A DNA stretch of 64,000 bases from Blasia pusilla. Its lineage: Eukaryota > Marchantiophyta > Marchantiopsida > Blasiales. A model generated the notes under the pieces. That model worked only from the letters and a program-made list of their open reading frames with translations. It was not told where the DNA came from and searched no databases. This document shows, one piece after another, positions 10,705 through 21,686 of the stretch. The stretch spans positions 66,092,001-66,156,000 of the forward strand of contig CM114271.1 of the NCBI GenBank assembly GCA_050084515.1. The letters are read 5' to 3'. The position numbers and the translations under genes are program-made. Positions within the stretch are counted from its first letter, which is position 1. Each line of letters opens with the position of its first letter.

Positions 10705-13700
10705 ATGGGGCAAATGTACAAGGAGTACTTGACAGGAGCACGGATATATAGCTGCAACATTTGTAAAGTGCATTCTGCGGATCACGATCAAATATATTCC
10801 AAGTCCTTCAAGGACCGCCATGGCCGTGCTTACCTCTTCAACCAAGTGTCAGTTCCTTTCGCTCCTATGCTGTTTTTTCTGTCCATATTTTCCCTGCTAT
10901 TTCGGGCATGTCCGTGGAGTTTACGGGAATTCGTCGCTCTCTCTCTCTCTCTCTCTGGCTCCGGGGACGGCTTTTGCACAGTGGTCGAGAATTTTTGCGT
11001 GCAGTGATTGAAAATTATTATTCGAAAGGATTAGGGCCACAATGTCTGATTTTGTACCCGAAACAACCGATAGTTGGCGGCGAGACTCATCTGAAGACCA
11101 CAAGACCTGTGAAGATCGTTTGTAGTCTGTTGGGAGGATAGTATCCGTATTATGTTGGAAACATATTAAGAAATTGCTTCCTGAGGTCATTGTGCCGAGT
11201 GGACAAGTCTTTTTGGAGAAACAAGAAACGAAATTGCGAAACCGATGAAGTAGGAAAAGATAAGTTCTTGAAACTGACTCCTTCTGGCACACCCGCCCCG
11301 GTTAGGGCGAGGGCTGGGAGCGCGGCGGCATGGATTGAGCATTTTTGGAGTTTGTTAGAGGTAACGGAGAGCATATGTTTCCTTCCTTGCCGATAATATT
11401 CTCGGCTTGGAACGTTTGATGATTATGCTAGGCGAGGTGTCTGACCGTTTGAAGAAAGTTTTGGTGCTTTTAGTTAACCTCATTTGTCTTGCGTCAAAGT
11501 GAGGAGAGTATTGGTATCAATTTCCATATCAATCCGTGGGTCGTCAATTGTTCTGTCTTCGTCTCACAGGTGTACCTTGAGTCTCAAGTTCAGAGAGTGT
11601 CTGAAGTAGTTGCACTTTCGGAATCTAGTTCTTAGTGCTAGAGTGGTGAATTCTCATCACCAAGTTTGATATATAGGTCTTAGAGCCGGACATATCTTAG
11701 TCCGTCTAATTTAGTAATTCTGTTCACAACATAGTTCAAGACCTCCAGAGGGTTATTAATTGTCGGAGCACAGCAAAGTAAGGAATAAGCAATACTTACA
11801 GGTCCCGATCTGTGGTATGGTAATTTAAGATGGGAAATACTTATCAGATTAGAGGATGTACGGGTCCTTGGCTGTGTACACAGCTGCAGATGCACACGAA
11901 GCTCTTTGAATTCTTCAGAATACTCTTTGCTTTCTTGAAATTGTCTACGTTAAACTTCTATTATCAGATGATTGTTTGAAAATAAAAAGTTGGTAGACAC
12001 ACAAAGTTTACGAGGAAATGTTTACTGATGAGTTCATAAATAAATGAACTCAAATCAATCAGAAAGCCTATGTATCAGAACATCACAGAGAGGGAACTTA
12101 AGTTGAGAAATGATTTAAGCTGCCTTCAACCTAGCAGGTTGAAGTGCCTCAGAGTATGTAATGAAGAAAACGATGTATGTGTGGAGGGGTGGGTTGTGTA
12201 TTATTTATATCAGAGTTGGAAAGCGCGGAAAGGAGATACTGTTGTGAAGTTTTATGAATTTGAATTGCTGGAGTAGTGAAATGAATAGCACATGGTGAAG
12301 AATAGATTAAAGGTAGAGAGTGGAAGGTGTAGGCAAAGATATGAAGAGGCTTCTTGTCTACCAGTATTGAATGGTTTAGATCGGAGTAAATGAAATATGC
12401 AATCTCTGTTGAATGTCTAGCAGTGTTCCCATGTTTTCTTTTGGGAGGCTCAAACTTCTTGTAAATTTGGTTGAAGTACTTCGGTTGAATTGCCGATGGG
12501 TTGCATCTGGGTAGCTAGTTGGACTTTAATACCCTAAACCTTGAAGTTTCCGAGGTTAATCGAGTTGAGTCAATGCTTTTGGATTTTATATGGAGCCTTC
12601 TCTGGTGTGTTCCTCAGAGGATGGTAAGCATTTACCCTAAAGGAGATCAAGGTTGACATGATCATATCTATGTCTATAGGGAAGGACTTGTAGTGTCAAA
12701 TTTGTCTGCATGAAAAGACTTTTTTCTTTTTTTTCTTTCAATTTTCTTAGAAGTTTTGGTTCTATCTGTCAATCAGAACTTAATATGATAGGAATTTTGT
12801 GATCTGGAGTGGAGAAAAACTTGGCTTGAGGTTTGTGCACAAAACCTACTGTGGAAAAATATTTAAAATTCTGTGTATTCCACAGGCTATTAGCTTGTCA
12901 CTGGTTCTTCTCTTGGTGTAAAACTGAACCCAGAGCAATGCCATGCAGGCTGTAACAGCTTTCTCCTGTAGAAGATCATTGAACAAAAGCCAAGTTGAGA
13001 ATGCTGTCAACTTCTTAGGCTAATAATAAAGCAGCCAAAATGAAGCTATAATAGTGTTGTATCAATTTAGCATTAAGTCAACATGATGTGAACCTTCTAG
13101 TTTCCAGAAGCATGGAAGCCAATCTAAACAAAGTGTGTTCAAACTGGACAAACGAATGAACGTCGTGTCACGTGTTTCTCTGCAGAGAACCCACCTGCAG
13201 AGGACGTGGATACAACTCAGATGTGGGGAGTAGAAGTGAAATCCTTCTTCAGAAGTTAACCGCAAAGTACAACAGGACTTGAGGCTGGGGCTAATCTCAG
13301 CTTGTGCAGAGTAGCTGGGTACAAGTCCTACGTTGCATCACCATTGCCTTTGCCCAAGTTCAAATCCAGAACTGGTTTCTTTGCTCATCTGCAAGAGAAG
13401 CCAGAATGCTAGTGTCCAATCCGCTTGGAGAAGGTAGAGAGAGTTCTGCCTTTCATGGGTAAAACAAAAGATTCTGCGACTCGCATGCCATCAAATGAAA
13501 GTGTCAGAACTATTGGGTTATATCTCAAGTGTAGATAGCAACTAATCACATAACATGAGTTCTATAACTTGTCTCTATTTGGAGGCCTGATGTCTACAAC
13601 CTGAACACACATGGTGATGACTGGTTTTCTCTGTGATGACCTGAGAAGTTTTGTTCCATGACCCCGGTAGTTGGTCATCTTTCGGAAGACATGCCCTAGT

Positions 13701-15781
13701 TAGTTCTTTCAATACTTTACCCTCTGTCACATAGTCACTTTCTCCAATCTAGTTACATGGCTGGCTATTTTGAATGTGAACTTCCTTCCCTGCAGCTCTT
13801 AATATATGCATTTTGCAGGATTCCTTTGGGTTTGTTTATCCGACCAGATCTTAGATACTGAACAAAGTTGGTTGTGAAGGAGAGTAGGTAATCCAGACAG
13901 TTTCTTTGCTGCCAAAGTCATCCTCAGTTAAATAAGGCATGAAGTTAATGACATCTACCTGGGGATCCAAAGATACAAGACAATTTCCTAGGTTCTAAAC
14001 TCAAAATTGGTTCAGAAGTTAGATTGTTGCATCTTTATTGCTGTAGTGGGAGAATTAAGGATTTTTTCCCCGAGTTTCAGGCTGCATGCAGGACCTTTAC
14101 TGCTACTTTTTCCCTTACTTTAGTTGACATGTTTTGTGTCCATATCAAATGACATGCTTTTTTGTCAAGATGGTTCTTCAAGCTTTTGAGTCCATCTAAC
14201 AGTTGCAGAGAATGCTTCTTTTGACTGGCTATTGAATATGCAGTGTGAATGTGTGCTTGGGACCAAGAGAAGACCGGTTGCTCATCACTGGTATGCACAC
14301 TGTGGCGGACATTTACTGCAATTGCTGCCATCAAGTCTTGGGCTGGAAATATGTATGTATCTTGTTCTTTTGCTTCTTCAGAACTTTGTTTGGTGACTCA
14401 TGTCTGTTGGAGACAAATTAAGGTTAAAAGATTTTGATGGGCATACAGCTCTACAGGTTCCAGTATGTGTAACAAGATCTTTACTCGAAAAAGAAGTTCC
14501 AGGGCTTACAAGTTGACCCTTTTAGTGAAAAGATGACATTTTGCTATTTGTTTTTGTGGCTTTGTGTGCTTACCTTCTAGGTTGTTGACTTTGGTGTTTG
14601 GTGTCAATTTTTGACGTCATGGTAGGATGTATACCAGAGGAGGGCCTGGGCAAGCCTCAAAGTGAAATAGGGTCTAAATACTGACATACCCTGATGGCAC
14701 ATCAACTCTTGGTGCTATGCAAGTCATCTACCATGCAATTAGATATCCTGTCTTTTCCTGCCAACTTTGGTCCCCTAATCTCAGCAATTCCTCACAAGCA
14801 TTCCTTACCAAGTTGGATGATCACATTTCAGATGCCATACCTTCTATGTCATCATCTACATAAGCAGTCGACTCAAACTTTGCAAAAGCATGGGAATCCA
14901 AATATGGGATTTGGGCCTCCTGACTTCCATACCTTTGTGCCTAAGTCCCATAGACAGTAAAAGTAAAAGTTCCATACCTTTGTGTCCTCCTAGTTCGTTT
15001 GAACATATGCTTACATGTTCTTGCAAGACGTGGCTTTCCTTCCAGATGGTTGTACACAGAAAATTCTGTCTGTTGGCTTTTTGGTTAATCAGAAATCAGG
15101 TGTACATTGCCTTTTCCCTATTCCTATGAGAAATACAAGGGTACTTGGTGGGAGTCATCTTTTGCGTGGCACAAAATCTAGCTGCCTTGATGGTGTAGGT
15201 AACCATCACCACTAGAGCCTAGAGGGTGGAATCTACTTGGTTCTCTACAATAACAAGACGAATAGCATTTGATGGTTCCTCATAGAGTCCATCCATTGAG
15301 ACTGGGATCTACCTTGTTTTCTCTACAAAAACAACAGTTGATGGTTCCTTGATCCCTCATTGGTGGTGAACTTATGACCCACCTTCACTATCTCCTATTC
15401 TAGAATCATCTCCTTTAATACTTGATACCCCCTTAAACTTCCAATAGAAGAGGTTCACCCTTTTCATCAGACTTTGGGACCAATGGGGCATCCTTGTTTA
15501 TGACTTCAACCGTTGAAAATGTATTGTCTCTATTGGATTGCCTGCTGGTTCTTGGGTATCAAAATCCATTAGATACCTCAGAGATTCCTATAGCCGTTTT
15601 GTTAAGGTAGTTAATTTCCTGTTCATCGTTTCAGTTGCACCTGTCTTGGATCCTGACAGAAGTATTAACTGTCAAGGGTGTTGATGCTTGTACTCAGGAG
15701 CAAGCTTTTGAAGAAAAGCAGAAGTACAAAGAAGGAAAGTACATTATTGAGAAGAAAAGAATGACCAAGGAAAATTGGTAG
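10705..15781 (+). CDS. YPEL: Yippee-like zinc-binding protein (3 exons)
   Basis: Three exons join in frame: 10705-10847, 14244-14352 and 15698-15781, giving 111 residues. All splice sites are GT-AG (donors GTCAGT and GTATGT). Exon 1 starts [11 protein letters not shown], carries C17 and C20 (YSCNIC) and the family block [14 protein letters not shown]. Exon 2 carries [13 protein letters not shown] with C73 and C76. Exon 3 encodes [18 protein letters not shown] and ends with TAG. The cysteines are spaced exactly C-X2-C-X52-C-X2-C, the signature of the Yippee family (a Mis18/cereblon-like zinc fold). The length matches the usual 105-130 residues. Members are small, conserved zinc-binding proteins of unclear biochemical role in plants. 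Intron 1 is about 3.4 kb and intron 2 about 1.35 kb, long compared with the 336-base coding sequence. Nothing is broken, so the gene looks functional. Confidence 0.93.
10936..10956. repeat. (TC)n microsatellite in Yippee intron 1
   Basis: A run of about ten TC units lies some 90 bases into intron 1 of the Yippee-like gene. Confidence 0.9.
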
Positions 15782-16930
15782 CATCGGATGGATGGAGACC
15801 AACATAGTTCGTAGAAGAATTCCACAGCAGGGCTGTCATGTACAAATATCTCAGGCTCTTACTTCATAATACTTGCGCCAATGGCCAAAAGTTGACCTTT
15901 GCAAGTTTCTGGGTCAACGGTGTGTGAAGAGACGAATTGAGTCTAGTCATATTGGGGTTCAGTTGTCCCTCTCAAAGCAGATCAATATCACGGAGCAAAG
16001 ATCACACAGAAGGATGTTGTACTTGCCTTCAACCTCTAAAAAATGAGACTTTGGCTATGTTGGCTGGTCACGATGGCGCGGTTAAAGGATCGGCAAATTT
16101 GTGTAGTCCATGGTTTAAATAGTTCAATATATGTCTACAATCAATGTATTTGTTGCAGAGCAGGGAAGCAGTGCATGGCATTGTCAGATTCTGCTCTCTG
16201 CTCTCTTCTCTCCTAGTGGCACACACACCTGAGTAGATCAATGAGGGAAAGAAGCATTCTGCTCTCTGAAGAGTTGATTCTTCCATCATTGGTGTCAAAG
16301 TTTAGGTGTCACTGTTTGTATCAGCAGACTTCCATTTCCATCATTTCTAATTCATGCTATTTGCTGATTAGTGAAAGGCACCTTATGTTGATGGGTTCTC
16401 CCATTCCCTTCTATTCATTTTACCTTTCCATCTTGAAAGTCAAAGAACTTCAAGGGTGGATTTTTCTTTTCATGATGTCCACTTGAGAAAACAGCGAGTT
16501 TCTTGTCGTTGACAAGCATTTTTCTGGTTTCTGGTGAAGGTACTCAGTAAAATCGCGACTTGACCTGTGTCAGATGCCCATCTCATATGGTATCAAAAAG
16601 AAAGTTCGGAGAGTATTGTCTCCCAACTTCGACCGATTCTTTATGTTGGTTCCATCTATGCAGTTATCTGTCTTGTCTTTTGACAGGTATTTCCCTCATT
16701 TTCATTTGCGAGGTACAATTCTCTTTACATCTATTGAATTGAATGTAAGGATGATGCTTAACCGAGTTTGGGTAACTGTAGAGTCTCCCTTTAAGGTCCA
16801 CTTGCACATTGCATTACCTGCTGCTGGGACTGAGGCATCCCCCCCATGACTCCAAAACGGTGCGCATCGGGAGTGCCCGCTCTTGGTCCATGCTGGGACT
16901 TTCCAGTGTATGCGCATCACAGCCGATCTA
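15782..16930. other. 3' flank of the Yippee-like gene
   Basis: After the stop codon the sequence is ordinary, with no domain recognised; the nearest part is presumably the 3' untranslated region. Open stretches such as 16574-16849 are short, overlap one another in different frames and resemble nothing I know. Confidence 0.4.
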
Positions 16931-16935
16931 GGCTG

Positions 16936-17207
16936 TGTGGTTGGTCTCGAGTACTACTTTCCACTTAACCCGGGGCTTTAGCTTACGTCCAATCCAGTAA
17001 TCACACGCGATCCTCTTCTCGAGTGAAAAAAATCGAGAGGACGGTGATGACGACAATCTTGTTCTAGGCACTGTGGTTGGTCTCGAGTACTACTTTTCAC
17101 TTAACCCGGAGCCTCAGCATACGTCCAACCCAGTAATCATATGGGATCCTCTTCCCGAGAGAAAAAGATCGAGACGAAGGTGATGACGACTATCTTCTTC
17201 TCGTTAG
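16936..17207. repeat. Tandem duplication, period about 136 bp
   Basis: Two copies begin TGTGGTTGGTCTCGAGTACT, at 16936 and 17072. Each continues through a segment with CACTTAACCCGG, AGTAATCA and GATCCTCTTC, and ends with GTGATGACGAC. Divergence is roughly ten percent by eye. Both copies carry CTCGAG and GATCGAGA-type segments, so each unit can fold locally. No coding function is seen. Confidence 0.85.
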
Positions 17208-17654
17208 TTCACATTGCTCACCAGCGCCACGATATAGGACCGAACCAGTCCCGTCCTGTTCGGTACAGACCCCTTCGCCAGCAAAAGTGATAATGACGCA
17301 GTTGTCCCTGCTGCATCTGGACCAAAAGCTTCCGCTGATGTGATTCACGCGGTATTGTGCATGCTTCTTCTTCTATAAGGAGCAAAAGTGTCGTCGGTGT
17401 AAGTTCGACGCTAACGTGCCTAGCGACTGGTCACTGCACACTAGTACCTTCTCGAGGCGGTTGGAAGGGCCAAACTAATGAATATGCTAGTGGACGCTAG
17501 CGCAAGGTGCGTGTATGGCAAATCCTATTTGGCGTCTAGTTTCATGCCTTAGACGAGTTCAATGGAAAAAAGAAAGGTCTTTGTGGTGTGCCAATAATGG
17601 ACAAAAACTCAAATGTAGCCACCCCTATACTCTCTTTTACCTATCGAAAGGGAC

Positions 17655-17852
17655 GATGAACAAGCGGATTGAAAGGCATTTGTAGGGAGTGGGAGATGCT
17701 ATTGAAAGGCCCAAAATGGAGATGAACATGCGGATTGAAAGGCATTTGTAGGGAGCGGGAGATGCTGTTGAAAGGCCCAAAATGGGGATGAACAAGCGGA
17801 TTGAAAGGCATTTGTAGGGAGCGGGAGATGCTATTGAAAGGTCCAAAATGGG
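17655..17852. repeat. Minisatellite, 3 x 66 bp
   Basis: Three units start GATGAACAWGCGGATTGAAA at 17655, 17721 and 17787. They are nearly identical, the third ending at 17852. The period, 66, is a multiple of three, so the - strand stays open through the array (17637-17846) and reads as a 22-residue repeat. That is most likely an accident of the period, as no gene structure surrounds it. Confidence 0.92.
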
Positions 17853-19260
17853 GAGGAAGGAATCGAAGGATGCTAGTATTGTCGATGGATGCTTGCTTTC
17901 ATTTAGAGACTAGTAGAAATAATGATGTTCATATTTGAAATTTGATAAAAATCACTCACGTATGTAATTTTAATTTGAAAATTTTGATTGGAGAAAGAAT
18001 GACAAAGAATGACGTTGTACATATTTGAATTTTTTTATAAAAAATATTTGGAATTTTTTTAAGAAAGAGAGTTAAAAAAAGGTAGACAAAGAATCTTGAA
18101 CATTATGATAAACAATTCTATTTACACTCGAGTAGAGAATTTTGTTTGTTTTTCAAAGGGTTCTCTCATTTGTCACCTATAAAGTTCATCTAAGATGAAA
18201 GTATCTATGTGCAAGCATGACCTATTTGAACTTTTTTTCTTCCCCAAAAAGCACTCGGTCAACTATACTATTAAATTAGAGACCTCCTTCTTGGGAATGG
18301 TAAGTGGGCACTTACCTTAAAGGATTCGCGAAGCCTTCTTCATTTTGAGAATGTCACGTAACTCCTTCCTATTTCCAAGTGAGTGATAGGGTACTCATGT
18401 ACATGTTACCTACTAAAAATGGAAAAATTTAAATCTAAGGTTAATATATTGTGCATCTCACGCGTAGCTTACTAGTCCATTTCTTGATCTCAATCTTTGT
18501 TAATCTCGATCCCTTTCATTAATCCACCTACCCTACCCTCTCAAGGGTTGCCACACTAATTCAAGAGACTAGTGCATTGATAGCTAAAAATAACTTTAAA
18601 TTTTAGAAGAGTATGCCAAAAAGGAAAGGAAGACATATCTTAATTAGTAATCGAGGAAAGACTTTTGTCATAAGACTTAAGACTTGTTTGAAAGGGGAAA
18701 TGTGACGTAACATATGTATGTTAATGAGAGGAAATAAGGTGCCGAGTTTTAGGTTTGGGTTTGACACAACATTGCGTTGTTGCAGGGAATTCTTAGCATC
18801 TGTGCGAACCTAGTAAGTGGTCACAATAGGGTGAGAGAAGATTCTTTGAGCTTCCGGGGAGTACGCTTTTTTCTCCGAAACTCACAGATACGTAATTTTT
18901 TGGTTTGTTCTTTCATCTCAGTTTTGCTCACAAAGCGGGACGGATTTTTTTCTCGGGAGTTATTAAGCGTTTGTCTCACGGCTCCCGGACCTGTCTACAT
19001 CTCACCCGCCCCGCACGGCCTTTAGCGATGGCAACACCTACTTCTTCACTACCCACACTTATGCGCTTCAGGTAGTATAGTCTCACGGTTTCGAATAGCA
19101 AGTCTCGGCGGAGATGGCCATAGCCACGATGACCATGGGTTCCATCATCTATTTTATGTGATCAATTGTTTCTCTCAGTTAGGCTCAGGTTTACCTTGCG
19201 TTGCCTTGGTTGTTTTCGGAGGGTTAGCCGTTGCTCTCAAGAATGCGTACTTTGACGTGA
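17853..19260. other. Intergenic, no gene recognised
   Basis: The stretch is AT-rich to about 18720, then more balanced. No domain was recognised on either strand. The section 18770-19260 contains open stretches but no recognisable protein. Confidence 0.4.
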
Positions 19261-19289
19261 TCACGACTTGTGACAATAGCCTTACTTGT

Positions 19290-20725
19290 TGAGCGGTGTA
19301 GATGGCAGACTCGGTGGTATGTGTGCAAGGCAAAATCTCCTGCGTTTGGAGAATCCCGTGCTCTCATCTCGTCATTACATTACATGTCCCCCAACTTGGG
19401 ATCCTTCTACATTCCTATCTATAACAATAAGACGCGTTTCTCCTCTCTTCAAAACATTTATCTCCACATGTTTGTGTCGACCCTCGACTTTCCTCCTTTT
19501 GTTAGAACAGGTATATCAGCGAGGCGCGATTAGTGGTGGTTGACGTTTCCCTGAGGTCCGCCTTCTTTGTCATCTTCCTGCGTGTATCCTCCTTCAAGAT
19601 GATTAAGGGGGCGACGATATGGCTTATTTATGAGCCTACGAAGACGAAAATTCATGGTTATATGACCATATCTATCACACTCAAAACATTGGTGTGTATC
19701 TCTCCGGACTTTGAATTCCCTCCCTCCTCTAGGAATCCCGACCCCGTCGATTCGAGGAGAAATCCCTTGTATATTGGGATTCCAATCGCTCTCCATTGGC
19801 ACCCTTCAATTATACCTTCGCGGCGCATAACCATCTCGTGCCCAAAAGTTACTTAACTCCATGGGTGTGGGTCCTTAGTGGTTGTTCATGGAAGCAACCA
19901 CCTCTCCTCTTCCTTCGTACATATTTGCCATACGTTGGGCACATGCGATTCCTTCATTGATATCTTTTGGGTTGTCTCGAATCACCTCTTGACGCACCTT
20001 CCTCTTCAAACCTCACTTGAATAGGTCGAGAGCTTCTAGCCCACTCATATCGTGGATTTGTATCTGCAAGTCACGAAACTCTACGATGTAGTCCTGCACA
20101 ATGCCTTTCGCCATAATTTTATTCCAACAGTAAGGATTGGATCCACAGCTTGGAAATTTTGCAACATCCCTTGCTTCATTCCGCTCCATGTGATTTTTTG
20201 AATTATTTCAATCAAGGATCTCTCCCATCCTTGATACCATGTCAATATATGCTCGATAGATTAACCAAGATCTTACGAATATCCTTGCAATAGGATCATC
20301 AATGTTGAAAAGGGATAAATGGATTTCCATTCGACTGATCCAACCCTCTAATACTCCCATGGCTCGGCTTCCTTTGTACAATTCTACCTTGTATGACTTT
20401 GTCATTTTCAATATCAATGATGCTTAAGCATTCATCTTCATCACTCTTTGTGCTCCTTGGGCCTCCAATGCTCGTGCCTTTAAGGTTTCGTCACTCTCCC
20501 CATAAGTCACGTCACTCGTGGTTTCCGTCTCCATCCTACGTATCGGAAGAACTCTCTCTCTTTCTCTCTCTCTCTCTCTACTTTCATATTTTTGACTGAA
20601 GCAACTTCTTGGACTTGGTTTTGACTTTGATCAAATACAACTCTCAACTCTCTCAATTCACGAATCATATCCCTCAAAGTTTCTTCCATGATCGCTCTGA
20701 CTTTCCCCTGACCCTTTACTATCAC
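19290..20725 (-). pseudogene. gag region of inverted chromovirus copy C
   Basis: Reading leftward from 20725 one finds a charged N-terminal part (MEETLRDMIRELRELRVVFD, with a run of RE repeats encoded by the CT-rich stretch near 20546-20580). Next comes the gag core at 20208-20417 (GWISRMEIHLSLFNIDDP), then a CCHC knuckle at about 19690-19735 (CFECDRYGHITMNF) whose last cysteine is phenylalanine. The strand then continues to about 19290 with homology to 4370-4520 of copy B, just before the protease. No pol part was found further left. Gag proteins of this class coat the element RNA; with frameshifts and a damaged knuckle, this one is dead. The LTR and primer-binding site to the right (21291-21686) confirm the element and its orientation. 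Confidence 0.75.
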
Positions 20726-21290
20726 TCTAATATAAGATCAAGATATACTCATGCTAATTTTGCACAATAGGGACCATAAAAGGTAGTGTTGACGCAATGA
20801 CTTCATTTTAATACTCTTGGCCAAACTTCCTCACCATAAACTCTCTATATGCTATCTTAGGTTGACAAACCACATGGACTATACATTGAGTGTTAAAAAA
20901 AACTTGTGGGGGCTTATTCAAATCCATTCCCCATATCTCTTCTAAAATAATATATTAATAATGCAATCCTATATACGATCATATGTAACAATAGCGAGGA
21001 TCACCGCGTAGCGAGACTCCATCACTTGCGTCATGAAAACTTCACCAAAGTGATATATGAGATATCTCGTGAACCAGTGTGTATCTACATATAAGAGTTT
21101 GATGGTGAACTGATTAAGAAACGGGAAATTAGGAGCCACTCTCGCTCCCCCTATCCATTACATGCAAAACAACCCTTCCGCCTTACTCTACTTGCAACTC
21201 AATAGCCATTGCCAACAACTTATCTACTCTCGACAGTGTATCATTACTTGATCATCCTTCCAATAAGGGTAATCCACTCTCATTGGAATT

Positions 21291-21310
21291 GCAACCTTGC
21301 TTTGATACCA
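21291..21310 (-). other. Primer-binding site of chromovirus copy C
   Basis: Immediately inside the LTR, after one spacer base, the - strand reads TGGTATCAAAGCAAGG. This matches the usual plant retrotransposon primer-binding site complementary to the 3' end of initiator methionine tRNA (TGGTATCAGAGC) with one change. Confidence 0.8.
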
Positions 21311-21311
21311 T

Positions 21312-21686
21312 TAGAACTCTCCAGCTCACGGAACCACTCTATAATTGCTCAAAGGTAGAATGCCCCTCAAGACCTCTCCTCTTCCTTTATATACTTAGAT
21401 ATAGGTATAATGAAGACAAATTAGCTCTACATATCTTTATGCCACGTGTGCTACTCTCATGGCATGAGAGGATCTCCTTTAGACTCTAATGTCCCAACCT
21501 CATCTTCCTCATCCTCATCCTTATCTTCCTCAACCTCATCCTTATGTTCCTTTTCATCAACCTATGGCCCCACTCTTATCGTTATCTCATGTATCTTGTA
21601 TTTTTTCTTTTTGGTTGATTCTTTCCCACTTATGCACTTCATGTCATAGATTCTAACTTAACTATGACTAACAAAGGATGGTTACA
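21312..21686 (-). repeat. 5' LTR of chromovirus copy C
   Basis: On the - strand it begins TGTAACCATCC and ends GAGAGTTCTA, is 375 bases long, carries GTATATAAAGG as a TATA box, and is homologous to 3401-3765 and 5829-6210. It is followed by a good primer-binding site. It also carries a short GATGAGG-rich expansion in its middle. Confidence 0.88.

Noticed and set aside
10921-11292. 123-codon - strand frame in Yippee intron 1
   Set aside because: No recognisable domain, and it overlaps the (TC)n run; intronic sequence is the simpler reading.
17637-17846. Repeat protein of 22-residue units
   Set aside because: The frame is open only because the minisatellite period is a multiple of three; no start context, exon structure or family match.
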